64,000 nt of DNA from Lewinella sp041392765 (GCA_041392765.1 JAWKLL010000019.1:43284-107283), one strand, 5' to 3'; shown: positions 43,952 to 52,644, counted from the first letter of the stretch. The notes: generated by a model from the sequence alone, not told the origin. Made by a program: numbers and translations.

Positions 43952-45189
43952 TAGGCGTTTACAATTTTATATAGTTTATCGCTGGGTCGTATTTTTTCTG
44001 GCACTTTCAGCGAACAGGCGGTGCCTTTCGCTGCACTGTCCACGGGCTGGTTGTCCACGCGTATTTCCTCCGCTTCAAACTCCAGCACGCCTGTTACGGG
44101 GCCTGTGATGAGCAGCTTGTCGCCCTTGTTCAAGGTGTGGCTTTCAATCAGAAATTCTCCGACAGAAAGTTTATTGAAGTAGTGCCGTCCTTTGCCTAGA
44201 TACACCTTCTTGGTGGTCGCTTTGGAACCATAAGTGTCAGACCATTCGCCTAATTTTTGCCCTAAATAGTAGCCGCCCCAAAAGCCTCTGTTGTAAACTT
44301 GTTCAACGGCTGCTTGCCACGCCATTACTTTTTCGTTACTAAAAGAACCCTCTTGCACGGCGTCGATAGCCTCGCGGTAGGCACGGGTAACGGTTTTTAC
44401 ATACTCAGGGGCACGGGCACGACCCTCAATCTTGAGTACGTCCACTCCAGTATCCAAGAGCTGATCCAGGAAAGGCAGCGTATTGAGGTCTTTAGGCGAC
44501 ATGATGTACTCGTTTTCAATATGGTACTCAATGCCTTCTTCACGATCTTTTACTTCGTAGGTACGGCGGCAATTTTGTATGCAAACGCCTCTGTTGGCCG
44601 ATGAGTTGTGGGTGTGAAGACTGAGGTAGCATTTGCCGGAAACCGCCATACACAGCGCACCGTGTGCAAAAACCTCGATGCGTACTAGTTCACCCGAAGG
44701 GCCTTTGATTTGTTCCTGCGCTATCTGCCGGGTAATCTCCGCCATCTGTTTCATGCTCAATTCGCGAGCCAATACCATTACATCGGCAAAAAGGGCATAA
44801 AATTTTACCGTTTCGATGTTGGAAACATTGACCTGCGTTGAAATATGGACGGGCATTCCCTGCGTGGAAGCGTAGTGGATGAGTGCTTGGTCGGCACCGA
44901 TGATAGCAGAAATACGGTGTTTTTTAGCTTCATCCACGATGCGTTTCATGAGGCTAATATCGTGGTCGTAAAGGATGGTGTTAAGCGTGATGTAAGATTT
45001 TACCCCATTGGCTTCGCACACTTCCGCAATCTTCGCCAAATCATTGATGGTGAAATTCATAGTGGCGCGCGCCCGCATATTCAGTTGTTCTATGCCAAAA
45101 TACACGGCATTGGCCCCACCTTGAATAGCGGCCATCATCGATTCGAAATTTCCGGCAGGAGCCATTAGCTCCACGTAAGGTTTTACCAT
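43951..45189 (-). CDS. U32-family protein, TrhP-like tRNA 5-hydroxyuridine synthase
   Basis: 412 residues from the ATG at 45189 (MVKPYVELMAPAGNFESMMA). The U32 signature reads EVFAHGALCMAVSGKCYLS, followed by NSSANRGVCIQNCRRTYEV, which supplies further cysteines for an Fe-S site. Length and motifs match the YegQ/YrrO group (TrhP), which makes 5-hydroxyuridine at the tRNA wobble position using prephenate. The C-terminal barrel-like domain (LLITGPVTGVLEFEAEEI) is typical. The frame is intact and coupled to the ferredoxin. It is clearly distinct from the longer U32 protein at 12598. Family membership is firm; the TrhP assignment is inference. Confidence 0.88.
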   Translation of the reverse strand: MVKPYVELMAPAGNFESMMAAIQGGANAVYFGIEQLNMRARATMNFTINDLAKIAEVCEANGVKSYITLNTILYDHDISLMKRIVDEAKKHRISAIIGADQALIHYASTQGMPVHISTQVNVSNIETVKFYALFADVMVLARELSMKQMAEITRQIAQEQIKGPSGELVRIEVFAHGALCMAVSGKCYLSLHTHNSSANRGVCIQNCRRTYEVKDREEGIEYHIENEYIMSPKDLNTLPFLDQLLDTGVDVLKIEGRARAPEYVKTVTRAYREAIDAVQEGSFSNEKVMAWQAAVEQVYNRGFWGGYYLGQKLGEWSDTYGSKATTKKVYLGKGRHYFNKLSVGEFLIESHTLNKGDKLLITGPVTGVLEFEAEEIRVDNQPVDSAAKGTACSLKVPEKIRPSDKLYKIVNA

Positions 45190-45270
45190 TTGTTGACGGT
45201 ATATCAATTCAAACTGCAAAATTACACAGTATTACACAAAAAACAACTTCTCCGTTTCTATCTTCGCCCC

Positions 45271-45966
45271 ATGCAACTACATAAAATACAAGGGTTCATT
45301 CATGATTATCTAGCGTGGTTGGCTACCCCGGAGGCTACTACCAACTTACATTATTGGGAAACGCAGGCTAATTGGCAACAGCATTGGAACCTCGACGCGC
45401 CCGACTTGCGTGCTATGTATGACCGCAGCCTCACCAATCTTACCAATCGTCGGATATGGAAGCGGCAAGCCTATGAGCCTAAACAAATGATGCTAACTTT
45501 CCTAGCGATGGATCCGCATTTTGTGCATACCATGTTTACCGACCTCTTCAATGAGGACAAGGATGCACATCATCGTGCCGATCGGTTTGTATTCTACTGC
45601 GATGAACTCATGCGTCAGTATCGGCTGCAATATCCACTCACGGTGGAAACAGGGCATTACCACGATGATGGCTATGAGATGGTTTCCCTTTATCTTGCCT
45701 TTCAGTATCCACAGTTGTATGCACCTTTTCAGGCAAAGATACAATACCAGTTGCTAAAGGCAGTAGGAGCGCCCAACTTGCCTGCAACCGGCGATTTTCC
45801 CCGTCATGTAAAAGTCATGCGCACCTTGCAAACCCTCCTGCTGAAGCACCCCGCGTTGGATGAAGCCCACCGTGCACGGCTGCGCAATCAGGATTATCAA
45901 GGCGATAGCCTATTACTGGCTTTTGATTTTGCTGTTTTTGTAGCCAATATGAGTGGGAAACCCTAA
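45271..45966 (+). CDS. Conserved hypothetical cytosolic protein
   Basis: 231 residues from the ATG at 45271 (MQLHKIQGFIHDYLAWL); a putative -7 element (TATCTTCG, 45259-45266) lies just upstream. No signal or membrane segment. It is rich in aromatic and charged residues, with strongly patterned helices: HYWETQANWQQHWNL, then LTNRRIWKRQAYEPKQMML, MDPHFVHTMFTDLFNE, and RFVFYCDELMRQY. I do not recognise the family with confidence. Its divergent position next to the U32-ferredoxin pair and 44 nt before pgpH may be a lineage-specific order. The frame is intact and codon use is like that of its neighbours, so it is a real gene. Confidence 0.7.
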   Translation: MQLHKIQGFIHDYLAWLATPEATTNLHYWETQANWQQHWNLDAPDLRAMYDRSLTNLTNRRIWKRQAYEPKQMMLTFLAMDPHFVHTMFTDLFNEDKDAHHRADRFVFYCDELMRQYRLQYPLTVETGHYHDDGYEMVSLYLAFQYPQLYAPFQAKIQYQLLKAVGAPNLPATGDFPRHVKVMRTLQTLLLKHPALDEAHRARLRNQDYQGDSLLLAFDFAVFVANMSGKP

Positions 45967-45971
45967 CTTTG
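45938..45971 (+). promoter_or_regulatory. Putative pgpH promoter
   Basis: TTG (45938-45940), a 23-nt spacer and TAACTTTG (45964-45971) match the consensus, 39 nt before the ATG at 46011, overlapping the end of the upstream gene. Confidence 0.4.
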
Positions 45972-46010
45972 TAGAGTGCTTATCGTCAACACCATAGTAC
46001 CAACGAACGT

Positions 46011-48116
46011 ATGAAGTCTTTTATTCAATTAGCTTCCAGCAGGCTTGTCCTCTTCCTGCAACCGCTGATGTTTATCGGTACGGTATTGGTGATTAGTTTA
46101 ATGTTTCCAACGGCTTCCCGTTTTAAATATGCTTACGAACGCCAACAGATTTGGCAATATGACGATCTGAAGGCTCCTTTTGATTTCGCGATGCTGAAAA
46201 CAGATGCCGAGTTGCGAGCAGAACAGCAAAGGATAAGAGAACAAGCCTCGTTGGTATATGATATTGACCCGTTAGTGCTGTCACCCCTCCAAACGGAACT
46301 TGCTGAAAAAGTAAATGCCTTGTATGCCATCCCGGGTGCTTGCGCAGATGCCAGTGTGAACGTTGCTCGGTTGACGGCTTTTATCAATACCCAACTAGAA
46401 AAAACGTATAAGCAGGGGGTGTTGCCTGATGTGGCACAACTCCCGGCTGATAGGGTTGTTACGGTGATTTATGGCAACACCTTTTACGAAATACCCGCCG
46501 TGAACCTGACAGATGTAGCTCAATTGAGGCAACAATTACTAGATTCCCTCACGCGGAGTGGATTTACACCTTGCCCTGAATTACTTCAATATATTAATGA
46601 ATGGGGCGTTGCTAACCTCACCTATAACGAAAAGCGTACAGACGAACTATTGGATAATGCTTTGGGTAAAATCGTTCTTTCCAGTGGTATCATCAGGCAG
46701 GGAGAATTGATTGTTAGTAATAATAATGTCATTACCGACGACATCTACCAAAAACTCTATTCCTTCGAGCAGGAATACCTGCGGCAGACATCTTCCGAGC
46801 AGTCGTTGCCCAGCGTGTTTGTGGGGTATCTGATTCTTACTACCTTGGTGTTGGTCATCTTTTCCGTTTATCTGCAACGCCACGCTCCCCTCGTTTACAA
46901 CCGCTATTCCCGGTTGGCCTTCTTGTTGTTATGGATCATTATCTATGCCTATTTGGTCTTCATTATCGAACGCTTGGAAGGCATTAGCACTTACATGATT
47001 CCGTTCTGTATTGTGCCCATTGTTATCAAGACGTTTTTTAATGAAAAGCTGGCTTTGTTTACCCACTTGGCTGTAGTATTGCCTGCCAGTTTTCTGTCAT
47101 CTCTAGGATTTGATTTCCTTGTATTGCAAATATTAGCCGGTGCTGTGGTGGTGATTAGTCAAATCGATACGCGCGATTGGAGCGGATTCTTTACCGTCAT
47201 ACTTTTCATCTTTATCACGTACGCTGTTGGGTATTTAGGGTTGTCGCTCATTACGGAAAACAGCTTTTTAGATATTGATAAAAGCATGGGGATTTGGTTT
47301 TTCTTCAACGCTTTTCTTACGTTGTTGTCATATCCGCTGATTCCTTTATTGGAGCGAATATTTGGTTTTGTATCGCCCATCACGTTGGTGGAATTGTCGG
47401 ATATGAACAGGCCGCTCCTGCGAGAACTAGCCCTGAAGGCACCAGGCACCTTGCAGCACTCCCTTCAAGTGGGCAACTTAGCGGAAGCGGCTGCTAGACG
47501 CATCAAAGCCGATCCACTCTTGGTGCGGATAGGGGCATTGTACCACGATATCGGCAAGATGAAACAGCCTGAACTGTTTGTGGAAAACCAATCAGAGATA
47601 GACCCACATGAAGCACTTTCCGACCAGCAAAGCGCAACAGCCATCATCGACCACGTGGCCGAAGGCGTGCGCATGGCCAAGAAAGCAGGGCTGCCTCCGC
47701 TTGTTATCGATTTCATCCGTACTCATCATGGTACCACACGCACGGAATACTTTTATCGCAAACACCTCAATGACGTACCAGCGGCCGTTTCCAATGACGA
47801 AGCTTTTCGCTACCCCGGGCCGTTGCCCCGCAGCAAGGAAGAAGTTATTCTCATGCTAGCCGATTCTATTGAGGCCGCTTGCCGCAGCTTGAAATCTCCT
47901 ACGGAGGATGAACTCAATGAGTTTATCAATAAAATCATAGCACATAAGCTGAAAGATGGGCAGTTGCAAGAAGCCCGTATTACCTTCCGCGAATTGGAAC
48001 AGTGTAGGGTAGTTTTTCAGAAAATTATGCGCAGTGTACACCATGTGCGGGTCGTTTATCCGGAATCCGCCGAAGGGAATGATGATGAAGCAGTGGAGAT
48101 AACGCATGGGTTCTAA
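46011..48116 (+). CDS. pgpH: 7TM-HD c-di-AMP phosphodiesterase PgpH
   Basis: 701 residues. An N-terminal membrane segment (VLFLQPLMFIGTVLVISLMF) precedes an extracytoplasmic 7TMR-HDED domain (~35-260). Then come about seven transmembrane helices (~265-450) and a cytoplasmic HD domain. HD motif residues are seen in LQHSLQVGN, ALYHDIGKMKQPE (~508) and FIRTHHGTTR. Family enzymes hydrolyse the second messenger c-di-AMP and so affect osmolyte and cell-wall homeostasis. The frame is intact. It is followed by a large hairpin that probably ends the transcript. Confidence 0.92.
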   Translation: MKSFIQLASSRLVLFLQPLMFIGTVLVISLMFPTASRFKYAYERQQIWQYDDLKAPFDFAMLKTDAELRAEQQRIREQASLVYDIDPLVLSPLQTELAEKVNALYAIPGACADASVNVARLTAFINTQLEKTYKQGVLPDVAQLPADRVVTVIYGNTFYEIPAVNLTDVAQLRQQLLDSLTRSGFTPCPELLQYINEWGVANLTYNEKRTDELLDNALGKIVLSSGIIRQGELIVSNNNVITDDIYQKLYSFEQEYLRQTSSEQSLPSVFVGYLILTTLVLVIFSVYLQRHAPLVYNRYSRLAFLLLWIIIYAYLVFIIERLEGISTYMIPFCIVPIVIKTFFNEKLALFTHLAVVLPASFLSSLGFDFLVLQILAGAVVVISQIDTRDWSGFFTVILFIFITYAVGYLGLSLITENSFLDIDKSMGIWFFFNAFLTLLSYPLIPLLERIFGFVSPITLVELSDMNRPLLRELALKAPGTLQHSLQVGNLAEAAARRIKADPLLVRIGALYHDIGKMKQPELFVENQSEIDPHEALSDQQSATAIIDHVAEGVRMAKKAGLPPLVIDFIRTHHGTTRTEYFYRKHLNDVPAAVSNDEAFRYPGPLPRSKEEVILMLADSIEAACRSLKSPTEDELNEFINKIIAHKLKDGQLQEARITFRELEQCRVVFQKIMRSVHHVRVVYPESAEGNDDEAVEITHGF

Positions 48117-48134
48117 AGGACGTGAAAAAATAAG

Positions 48135-48206
48135 TGATCCCATTTTTGACTTGGCTTTATGCACAAAGCGTGTGTATAAAGACAAGCCTTCAGAAAAATG
48201 GGATCA
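48135..48206 (+). terminator. 72-nt long hairpin after pgpH
   Basis: Outer arms TGATCCCATTTTT (48135-48147) and AAAAATGGGATCA (48194-48206) are perfect. Inside, CTTGGCTTTATGCACA pairs imperfectly with TGTGTATAAAGACAAG. It lies 19 nt after the pgpH stop but lacks a T-run, so it may be a palindromic repeat that also stabilises the mRNA end. A copy of the dispersed TTATTTCCGTCAAATTACT motif follows at 48208-48232. Confidence 0.55.
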
Positions 48207-48258
48207 GTTATTTCCGTCAAATTACTTAGTGGTTATGTAGGAAAGTTTTTAAAAATAA

Positions 48259-48458
48259 GGTTCTTTGACAAATAGTGTGCCTCCCTACGGGCGCTATTGC
48301 ATCTCGGCTATGCCGACGACGTTCCACAGCTCGCTATTCGCTCGGCCAGCTTCCTACGGTCGCTGTCTGTCCGCTATCGCGGCCACTGTTGCACAACTTG
48401 TCTCGGCCTTTTGCCGAGATCGCTAGGCCAGAACGACCACTAGATTTGTCAAAGAACC
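48259..48458. mobile_element. TIR-bounded palindromic element, copy 1 (200 bp)
   Basis: The left end GGTTCTTTGACAAATAGTG (48259-48277) is the inverted repeat of the right end 48438-48458 (ends TTGTCAAAGAACC), with a 2-nt insertion. Internal hairpins include TCGGC-TAT-GCCGA, CCGC-TATC-GCGG and CTCGGC-CTTTT-GCCGAG. It is related to 51774-51936. It ends 13 nt before the next ATG, so it forms that gene's leader. No coding frame. Confidence 0.7.
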
Positions 48459-48471
48459 AAAAATAAAAACC

Positions 48472-48960
48472 ATGAAAATGAAAAAACAATATTTCCTTGG
48501 GTTGTTAGTGGTTGCTATACTGCATACAGCTTGTTCAAATAGCGCGGATGCGCCTATGAAAGAGGGTATATCTCCTGAAGATTTGTTGGAGATGCAGTTG
48601 CAAAAGACACAAGATGAATTGGCCAAAGCGCAAACGGCATTAGCGGCCATGAAAGCGGAGCGGGGCGAAATTGTACACATTGTCTTTTTTAAAACCCGAA
48701 CGCCTATAGATACGGCTGCCTTTTTGGCTGCGCTGCAACAGTTGGCTGATATTCCTGAAGTTAAACGCTTCGAGGCGGGGCGTTTTTTATCTTTTCGCGA
48801 CAAGCGCGCCTTGGAGGATTACCCCTGGATGATGCAGTTAGAAATGGATGAAGAAGACTACGCTTCCTACCAGCAACACCCCATCCATATAGAGGTGCAA
48901 AAAAAGACGAGTAGCTTCATGGCTGGCCCTCCGTTGACCTATGACTACAGGGTAAAATAA
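48472..48960 (+). CDS. Lipoprotein with stress-responsive alpha/beta-barrel (Dabb) domain
   Basis: 162 residues. The signal peptide ends in the lipobox AILHTACS. A short coiled-coil-like stretch (LLEMQLQKTQDELAKAQTAL) precedes a Dabb domain at ~63-162: IVHIVFFKTRTPIDTAAFLA, then IPEVKRFEAGRF and the C-terminal HPIHIEVQKK. Dabb domains form dimeric ferredoxin-like barrels; most are of unknown function and some bind small molecules. The frame is intact. The TIR-bounded element lies directly upstream and may supply or block its promoter. Confidence 0.8.
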   Translation: MKMKKQYFLGLLVVAILHTACSNSADAPMKEGISPEDLLEMQLQKTQDELAKAQTALAAMKAERGEIVHIVFFKTRTPIDTAAFLAALQQLADIPEVKRFEAGRFLSFRDKRALEDYPWMMQLEMDEEDYASYQQHPIHIEVQKKTSSFMAGPPLTYDYRVK

Positions 48961-48963
48961 ACA

Positions 48964-49910
48964 TTAAAGTTCAACACACTTGAACAAGTTGGTCAATTGA
49001 TCATGGTCATCGAAATCGATGATGATTTGGCCTTTGCCTGTCTTTTTATCTTCCAATTTTAGTTTCACCTTTCCCGTGCCGAAGAACGCCTTGAAGTCTT
49101 GGGTGATTTTGTCGTATTCCAAGTCGAACTTATTGGTGGGAGTAGGGGTAGGGGTTGCAGGTTTCGCAGTTTCCTTCTTTTCGGGGCTTGATAGACTTTT
49201 CCTTGTGTTTCCGTCTGCCTTACCGACCATCCTTTAGCAATTATTTCTTTGAGAAAAGATTCTTGCAGGAGGAGATCCAGGCCAGCTATTACCTTGGCGT
49301 GCCCCATGGTGATGGTTTCATTTTTAAGTGCTTCTTGTACACTGATGTGCAGCCCTAATAAGCGAAGGTAGTTGGTGATGGTAGAGGTTTTTTTGCCCAT
49401 ACGCTCTGCCAATGCTTCATTAGTTAGCTCACATTCTTGCTTGAGGCGGCTATAAGAATTGGCAATTTCCAGGGGGGTGAGGTCTTCCCGTTGGATATTT
49501 TCAATAATAGCCATTTCCAAGAGCGTCTGGTCGTTGGCTACCCGTATATAGGCGGGAACTTCCGTAAGGCCAGCGAGTTTCGATGCCTTCCAGCGGCGTT
49601 CACCGGAGATAATTTGGTAGCGACCCGGCTCCAAATAGCGAACGGTCAGTGGTTGGATGATGCCATGCACTTTGATGCTGTCGGCCAATTCTTCTAATGC
49701 CTCTGTATCGAACTCATAGCGAGGCTGATCGGGGTTGCGTTCTATTTCCGCTAAGGGAATCATGGCAAAATGCCGAGCTAACTCCCTAACTACTTCTGTG
49801 GGGTTTTCAGCGATTGCTTCGGCCACCTTTTTGGCACCACCGCCAAATAAAGCATCTATTCCTGATCCCAATTGCCCTTTAGAAGGCTTTTTTCCTAATT
49901 GTTTAGCCAT
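48964..49910 (-). CDS. parB: Chromosome-partitioning protein ParB (frameshifted)
   Basis: Binds parS sites and spreads on DNA for chromosome segregation, with ParA. The start at 49910 (MAKQLGKKPSKGQLGSGIDA) is preferred to 49934 because it gives the usual ParB N-terminus with its basic GLGxGxxAL-like motif. The CTPase/ParB core shows IERNPDQPRYEFD and IISGERRWKASKLAG, and the helix-turn-helix ALAERMGKKTSTITNYLRL. After a frameshift near 49190-49230 a Pro/Thr-rich linker leads to the C-terminal dimerisation domain (TGKGQIIIDFDDHDQLTNL), ending at 48964. The break is likely an error. Confidence 0.92.
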
Positions 49911-49998
49911 TACAAATACTACTTGATCCGCCATTGCGGAAAAAAAATTGAACAGGTTATTTCCGTTAAATTACTAAGTGACGGGCGTCAATGCCTGT

Positions 49999-50775
49999 TC
50001 AAACCAAAACATCGTTATTTTTACGAAGCAATTCCTGCGCCAAGTTGAGGAAGTTCACCGCACCTCGGCTGGCTGCATTGACCATTACTACGGGCATGTG
50101 CATATTGGGGGCTTCGCTGATACGCGCATTGCGATGAATGATGGTATCAAAAACCTGTGTGCCGAATATCTCACGTACCTTATCGACGACCACATTGGCC
50201 AACCGCAGGCGACTGTCGTACATACTCAATAATATGCCTTCTAACTGCAATTCAGGGTTGAAGTTGGCCTGTACCAGGCTGATGCTGTTTTGCAATTTGG
50301 AAAGCCCTTCCAGCGCAAAAAACTCGCATTGAACGGGTACGATGACCGAATCTGCAGCCGTCAGTGCATTGATAGTGACAATGCCCAGAGAAGGCAAGCA
50401 GTCGATAATAACGTAATCGTAACTGTCCCTGACCTTGTCAACAACTTCCTTGAGGATATAGGCACGGTCTTCCATGGTGGCCAACTCCAGTTCAGCACCC
50501 ACTAAATTGATATGAGAGGGGATAAGATGGAGGTTGGGCGTGTCTGTTTCATAGATGGCATCCTCTGGCTCCAAACCATTGATAAGGCAATCGTAGAGGG
50601 AGGTATCCACGTCTTGTTCCAGTGCTCCTACGCCCGATGAGGCGTTAGCCTGCGGGTCAGCATCTATCAGGAGTACCTTTTTTTCCAATATTGCCAAACT
50701 GGCAGCCAAGTTGATGGCTGTGGTAGTTTTACCTACTCCTCCTTTTTGATTGGCAATAGCAATGACTTTTCCCAT
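49999..50775 (-). CDS. parA: Chromosome-partitioning ATPase ParA/Soj
   Basis: 258 residues, intact. The deviant Walker A motif KGGVGKTTTAINLA (~11-24) is followed by VLLIDADPQANASSGVG. Walker B is in YDYVIIDCLPSLGIVTINAL, where Soj proteins usually read DCPPSLG. ParA moves ParB-bound origins on the nucleoid. It is upstream of parB on the same strand, with an 88-nt gap that holds a copy of a dispersed short repeat (49957-49984). No parS-like TGTTTCACGTGAAACA was seen in the gap. Confidence 0.94.
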   Translation of the reverse strand: MGKVIAIANQKGGVGKTTTAINLAASLAILEKKVLLIDADPQANASSGVGALEQDVDTSLYDCLINGLEPEDAIYETDTPNLHLIPSHINLVGAELELATMEDRAYILKEVVDKVRDSYDYVIIDCLPSLGIVTINALTAADSVIVPVQCEFFALEGLSKLQNSISLVQANFNPELQLEGILLSMYDSRLRLANVVVDKVREIFGTQVFDTIIHRNARISEAPNMHMPVVMVNAASRGAVNFLNLAQELLRKNNDVLV

Positions 50776-50911
50776 TGGTTATGGAGATTCGTGGTTTAAT
50801 CGAAAAAATATTGGTATCCTGTAAGTATCCTGTAAGTAAAGCAGATTACATAGTCCTGCGGGGAAAGCAGTTGCCCATTAGGTGATCTGATCTTAAAGGA
50901 CAACACGAGGT

Positions 50912-51592
50912 TTATATGTTAATACTTTCCCCAATGGGCAGCAAAATTAATTCTTTTCCTTGATTCGCAAAGGCATTTTTTGCCGCATCGGCATCTATTT
51001 TGATATAACCGAAGGTATCGAAGTGTATGCCTATGACGCGATCTACTTGTAATAGCCCTGCTGCGATAGCCGCATCTTCGTAGCCCATAGTGAAGTTGTC
51101 GCCGATGGGTAAGATAGCAAAATCTAAAGGCGGGCAGGTTTTCGGAATAAGCTGCATATCCATCGTCAGGGCGGTATCGCCAGCGTGGTAGAAGCAGCCT
51201 TCATCGTTCCAAACCACAAAACCACCCGGATTGCCGCCGTAGCTACCATCGGGGAAGCTGCTGGTGTGAATGGCGTTCACGTATTTTACCGTGCCAAAAT
51301 CAAAATGGGTTTTACCACCGTGGTTCATGGGGTGGTAAGCCATGCCTTTATTGCCAAAGTGAGAGGCAATCTCAAAGTTGCTGACTACCTTGCTACCGTT
51401 CCGCTGGCCGATTCGTTCTACATCGGCAATGTGGTCTCCGTGGGCATGGGTAAGCAAAATGTAATCGGCCTGGATTTGATCGACATCAATATGGGATGCC
51501 AATTCATTGGGGGTAATGAATGGGTCGAATAGCAAGTGCGTTCCTTGGGTTTCCACTCCAACGCAAGCGTGACCGTAAAATGTGATTTTCAT
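50912..51592 (-). CDS. UPF0173-type metallo-beta-lactamase-fold hydrolase
   Basis: 226 residues from the ATG at 51592 (MKITFYGHACVGVETQG), the usual N-terminus; a 9-codon extension is unlikely. Metal ligands are in ILLTHAHGDHIADV (HxHxDH), the histidine of AIHTSSFPDG, the aspartate in CFYHAGDTALTMDMQLI, and the final histidine in VIGIHFDTFG. This pattern fits the UPF0173/UlaG-like group; the substrate is unknown. The frame is intact. The 50776-50911 gap upstream of parA contains a direct repeat of GTATCCTGTAAGTA-like sequence (50813-50836) but no gene. Confidence 0.88.
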   Translation of the reverse strand: MKITFYGHACVGVETQGTHLLFDPFITPNELASHIDVDQIQADYILLTHAHGDHIADVERIGQRNGSKVVSNFEIASHFGNKGMAYHPMNHGGKTHFDFGTVKYVNAIHTSSFPDGSYGGNPGGFVVWNDEGCFYHAGDTALTMDMQLIPKTCPPLDFAILPIGDNFTMGYEDAAIAAGLLQVDRVIGIHFDTFGYIKIDADAAKNAFANQGKELILLPIGESINI

Positions 51593-51643
51593 AAATTTGT
51601 TGTTTTCGCAAATGGACAATCAACCAGATGGTAATCGTGTTAT

Positions 51644-51728
51644 TTGAACATTGGTCATTTCCTAAATGTGCAATGTTCAATTTTCAATGTACAATGTCCA
51701 ACTTTGGCGTGCCTTCCATTGGACATTG
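51644..51728. repeat. Two adjacent 10-bp inverted repeats in an AT-rich gap
   Basis: TTGAACATTG (51644-51653) mirrors 51671-51680, and CAATGTCCAA (51692-51701) mirrors 51719-51728. The surrounding DNA repeats words such as CATTGGTCATT and CAATGT. No coding signal; origin unknown. Confidence 0.5.
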
Positions 51729-51773
51729 ATCATTAAACATGGGTCATTGGTCATTTTTTATATTAGCTTTTTT

Positions 51774-51936
51774 GGTCCTTTGACTTTTTTAGTGGAGGCT
51801 ACCCTTCGGGTCGCTACGTTTCGCAGCTCTCTAGGCTGAGCCTAGATCGGCCCCGGCAAACCCGGGTCTGTCAGCTAAAAGCTGCCACTGCTGCACATCG
51901 CTAGCCCAGTACGACCACTAAATTTATCAAAGAACC
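51774..51936. mobile_element. TIR-bounded palindromic element, copy 2 (163 bp)
   Basis: The left end GGTCCTTTGACTTTTTTAGT (from 51774) and right end 51915-51936 (ends TATCAAAGAACC) are inverted repeats related to those of 48259-48458. Shared interior words are GTCTGTC, GCCACTG and TGCACA. Its stems differ in sequence but keep position: CTAGGC-TGA-GCCTAG and CAGCT-AAA-AGCTG replace TCGGC-TAT-GCCGA and CCGC-TATC-GCGG. Confidence 0.7.
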
Positions 51937-52089
51937 GCTTTTTTTAAGTTGACGCATATACGATTCTTATCGGGATCGCGCCCTGCCCACGAGCGGAGTC
52001 GAGTGGAAGGGAGGCCCATCACACTATTTATCAAAAACCTGAACATTTTTTTGCCACTCGCGTTCATTTGGGCGAACCATCATTCAGTT

Positions 52090-52644
52090 ATGAATAAGAT
52101 AACGGTCATTTCCGGCACCAACCGCAGCGGCAGTATTTGCAAAGTGTATGCACAGCAATATTACCACTTTTTATCGCAATACCCAGCACTTGATGTGCAA
52201 TTATTGGCCTTAGAAGATATTTCCCACGATTGGTTTTCGCCTGCCATGTATGCCAAAGGGCAAATGACACCCGATTTGATAGCTATCCAAGATCAGTATA
52301 TCCTTCCGGCGGCGCATTTTGTCTTTATCACTCCGGAGTACAACGGCAGCTATCCCGGCATTCTCAAGCTATTCATCGACGCGGTATCGACGCGCCAGTA
52401 TGCCGCTAATTTTAAAGGTAAAAAAGCAGCGCTCATGGGCGTTTCCAGCGGTAGAGCCGGCAATTTACGTGGTATGACACACCTCACAGGGGTGCTCAAC
52501 TATCTGGGTGTTACGGTGATGCCGGAACACCTTCCCGTTTCCAAAGCAGATACTTTTATTGATAGTACGGGTCTCATCACGGATGAAGAGACCCTGCGTG
52601 TGATAGCTAAACATGCCAGCGATTTCCACGACTTTGTGAATTAA
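52090..52644 (+). CDS. NADPH-dependent FMN reductase family protein
   Basis: 184 residues from the ATG at 52090 (MNKITVISGTNRSGSICKVY), where SGTNRSGS is the FMN phosphate-binding loop. The flavodoxin-like fold shows FVFITPEYNGSYPGILKLFI, the conserved family motif, and ALMGVSSGRAGNLRG. A frame extending upstream to 51949 lacks family similarity. Such enzymes reduce flavins, azo compounds, quinones or chromate; the true substrate is unknown. The frame is intact. Confidence 0.9.
   Translation: MNKITVISGTNRSGSICKVYAQQYYHFLSQYPALDVQLLALEDISHDWFSPAMYAKGQMTPDLIAIQDQYILPAAHFVFITPEYNGSYPGILKLFIDAVSTRQYAANFKGKKAALMGVSSGRAGNLRGMTHLTGVLNYLGVTVMPEHLPVSKADTFIDSTGLITDEETLRVIAKHASDFHDFVN

Noticed and set aside
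49911..49998. parS site between parA and parB
   Set aside because: No TGTTTCACGTGAAACA-like palindrome is present; the repeat there also occurs at unrelated loci.
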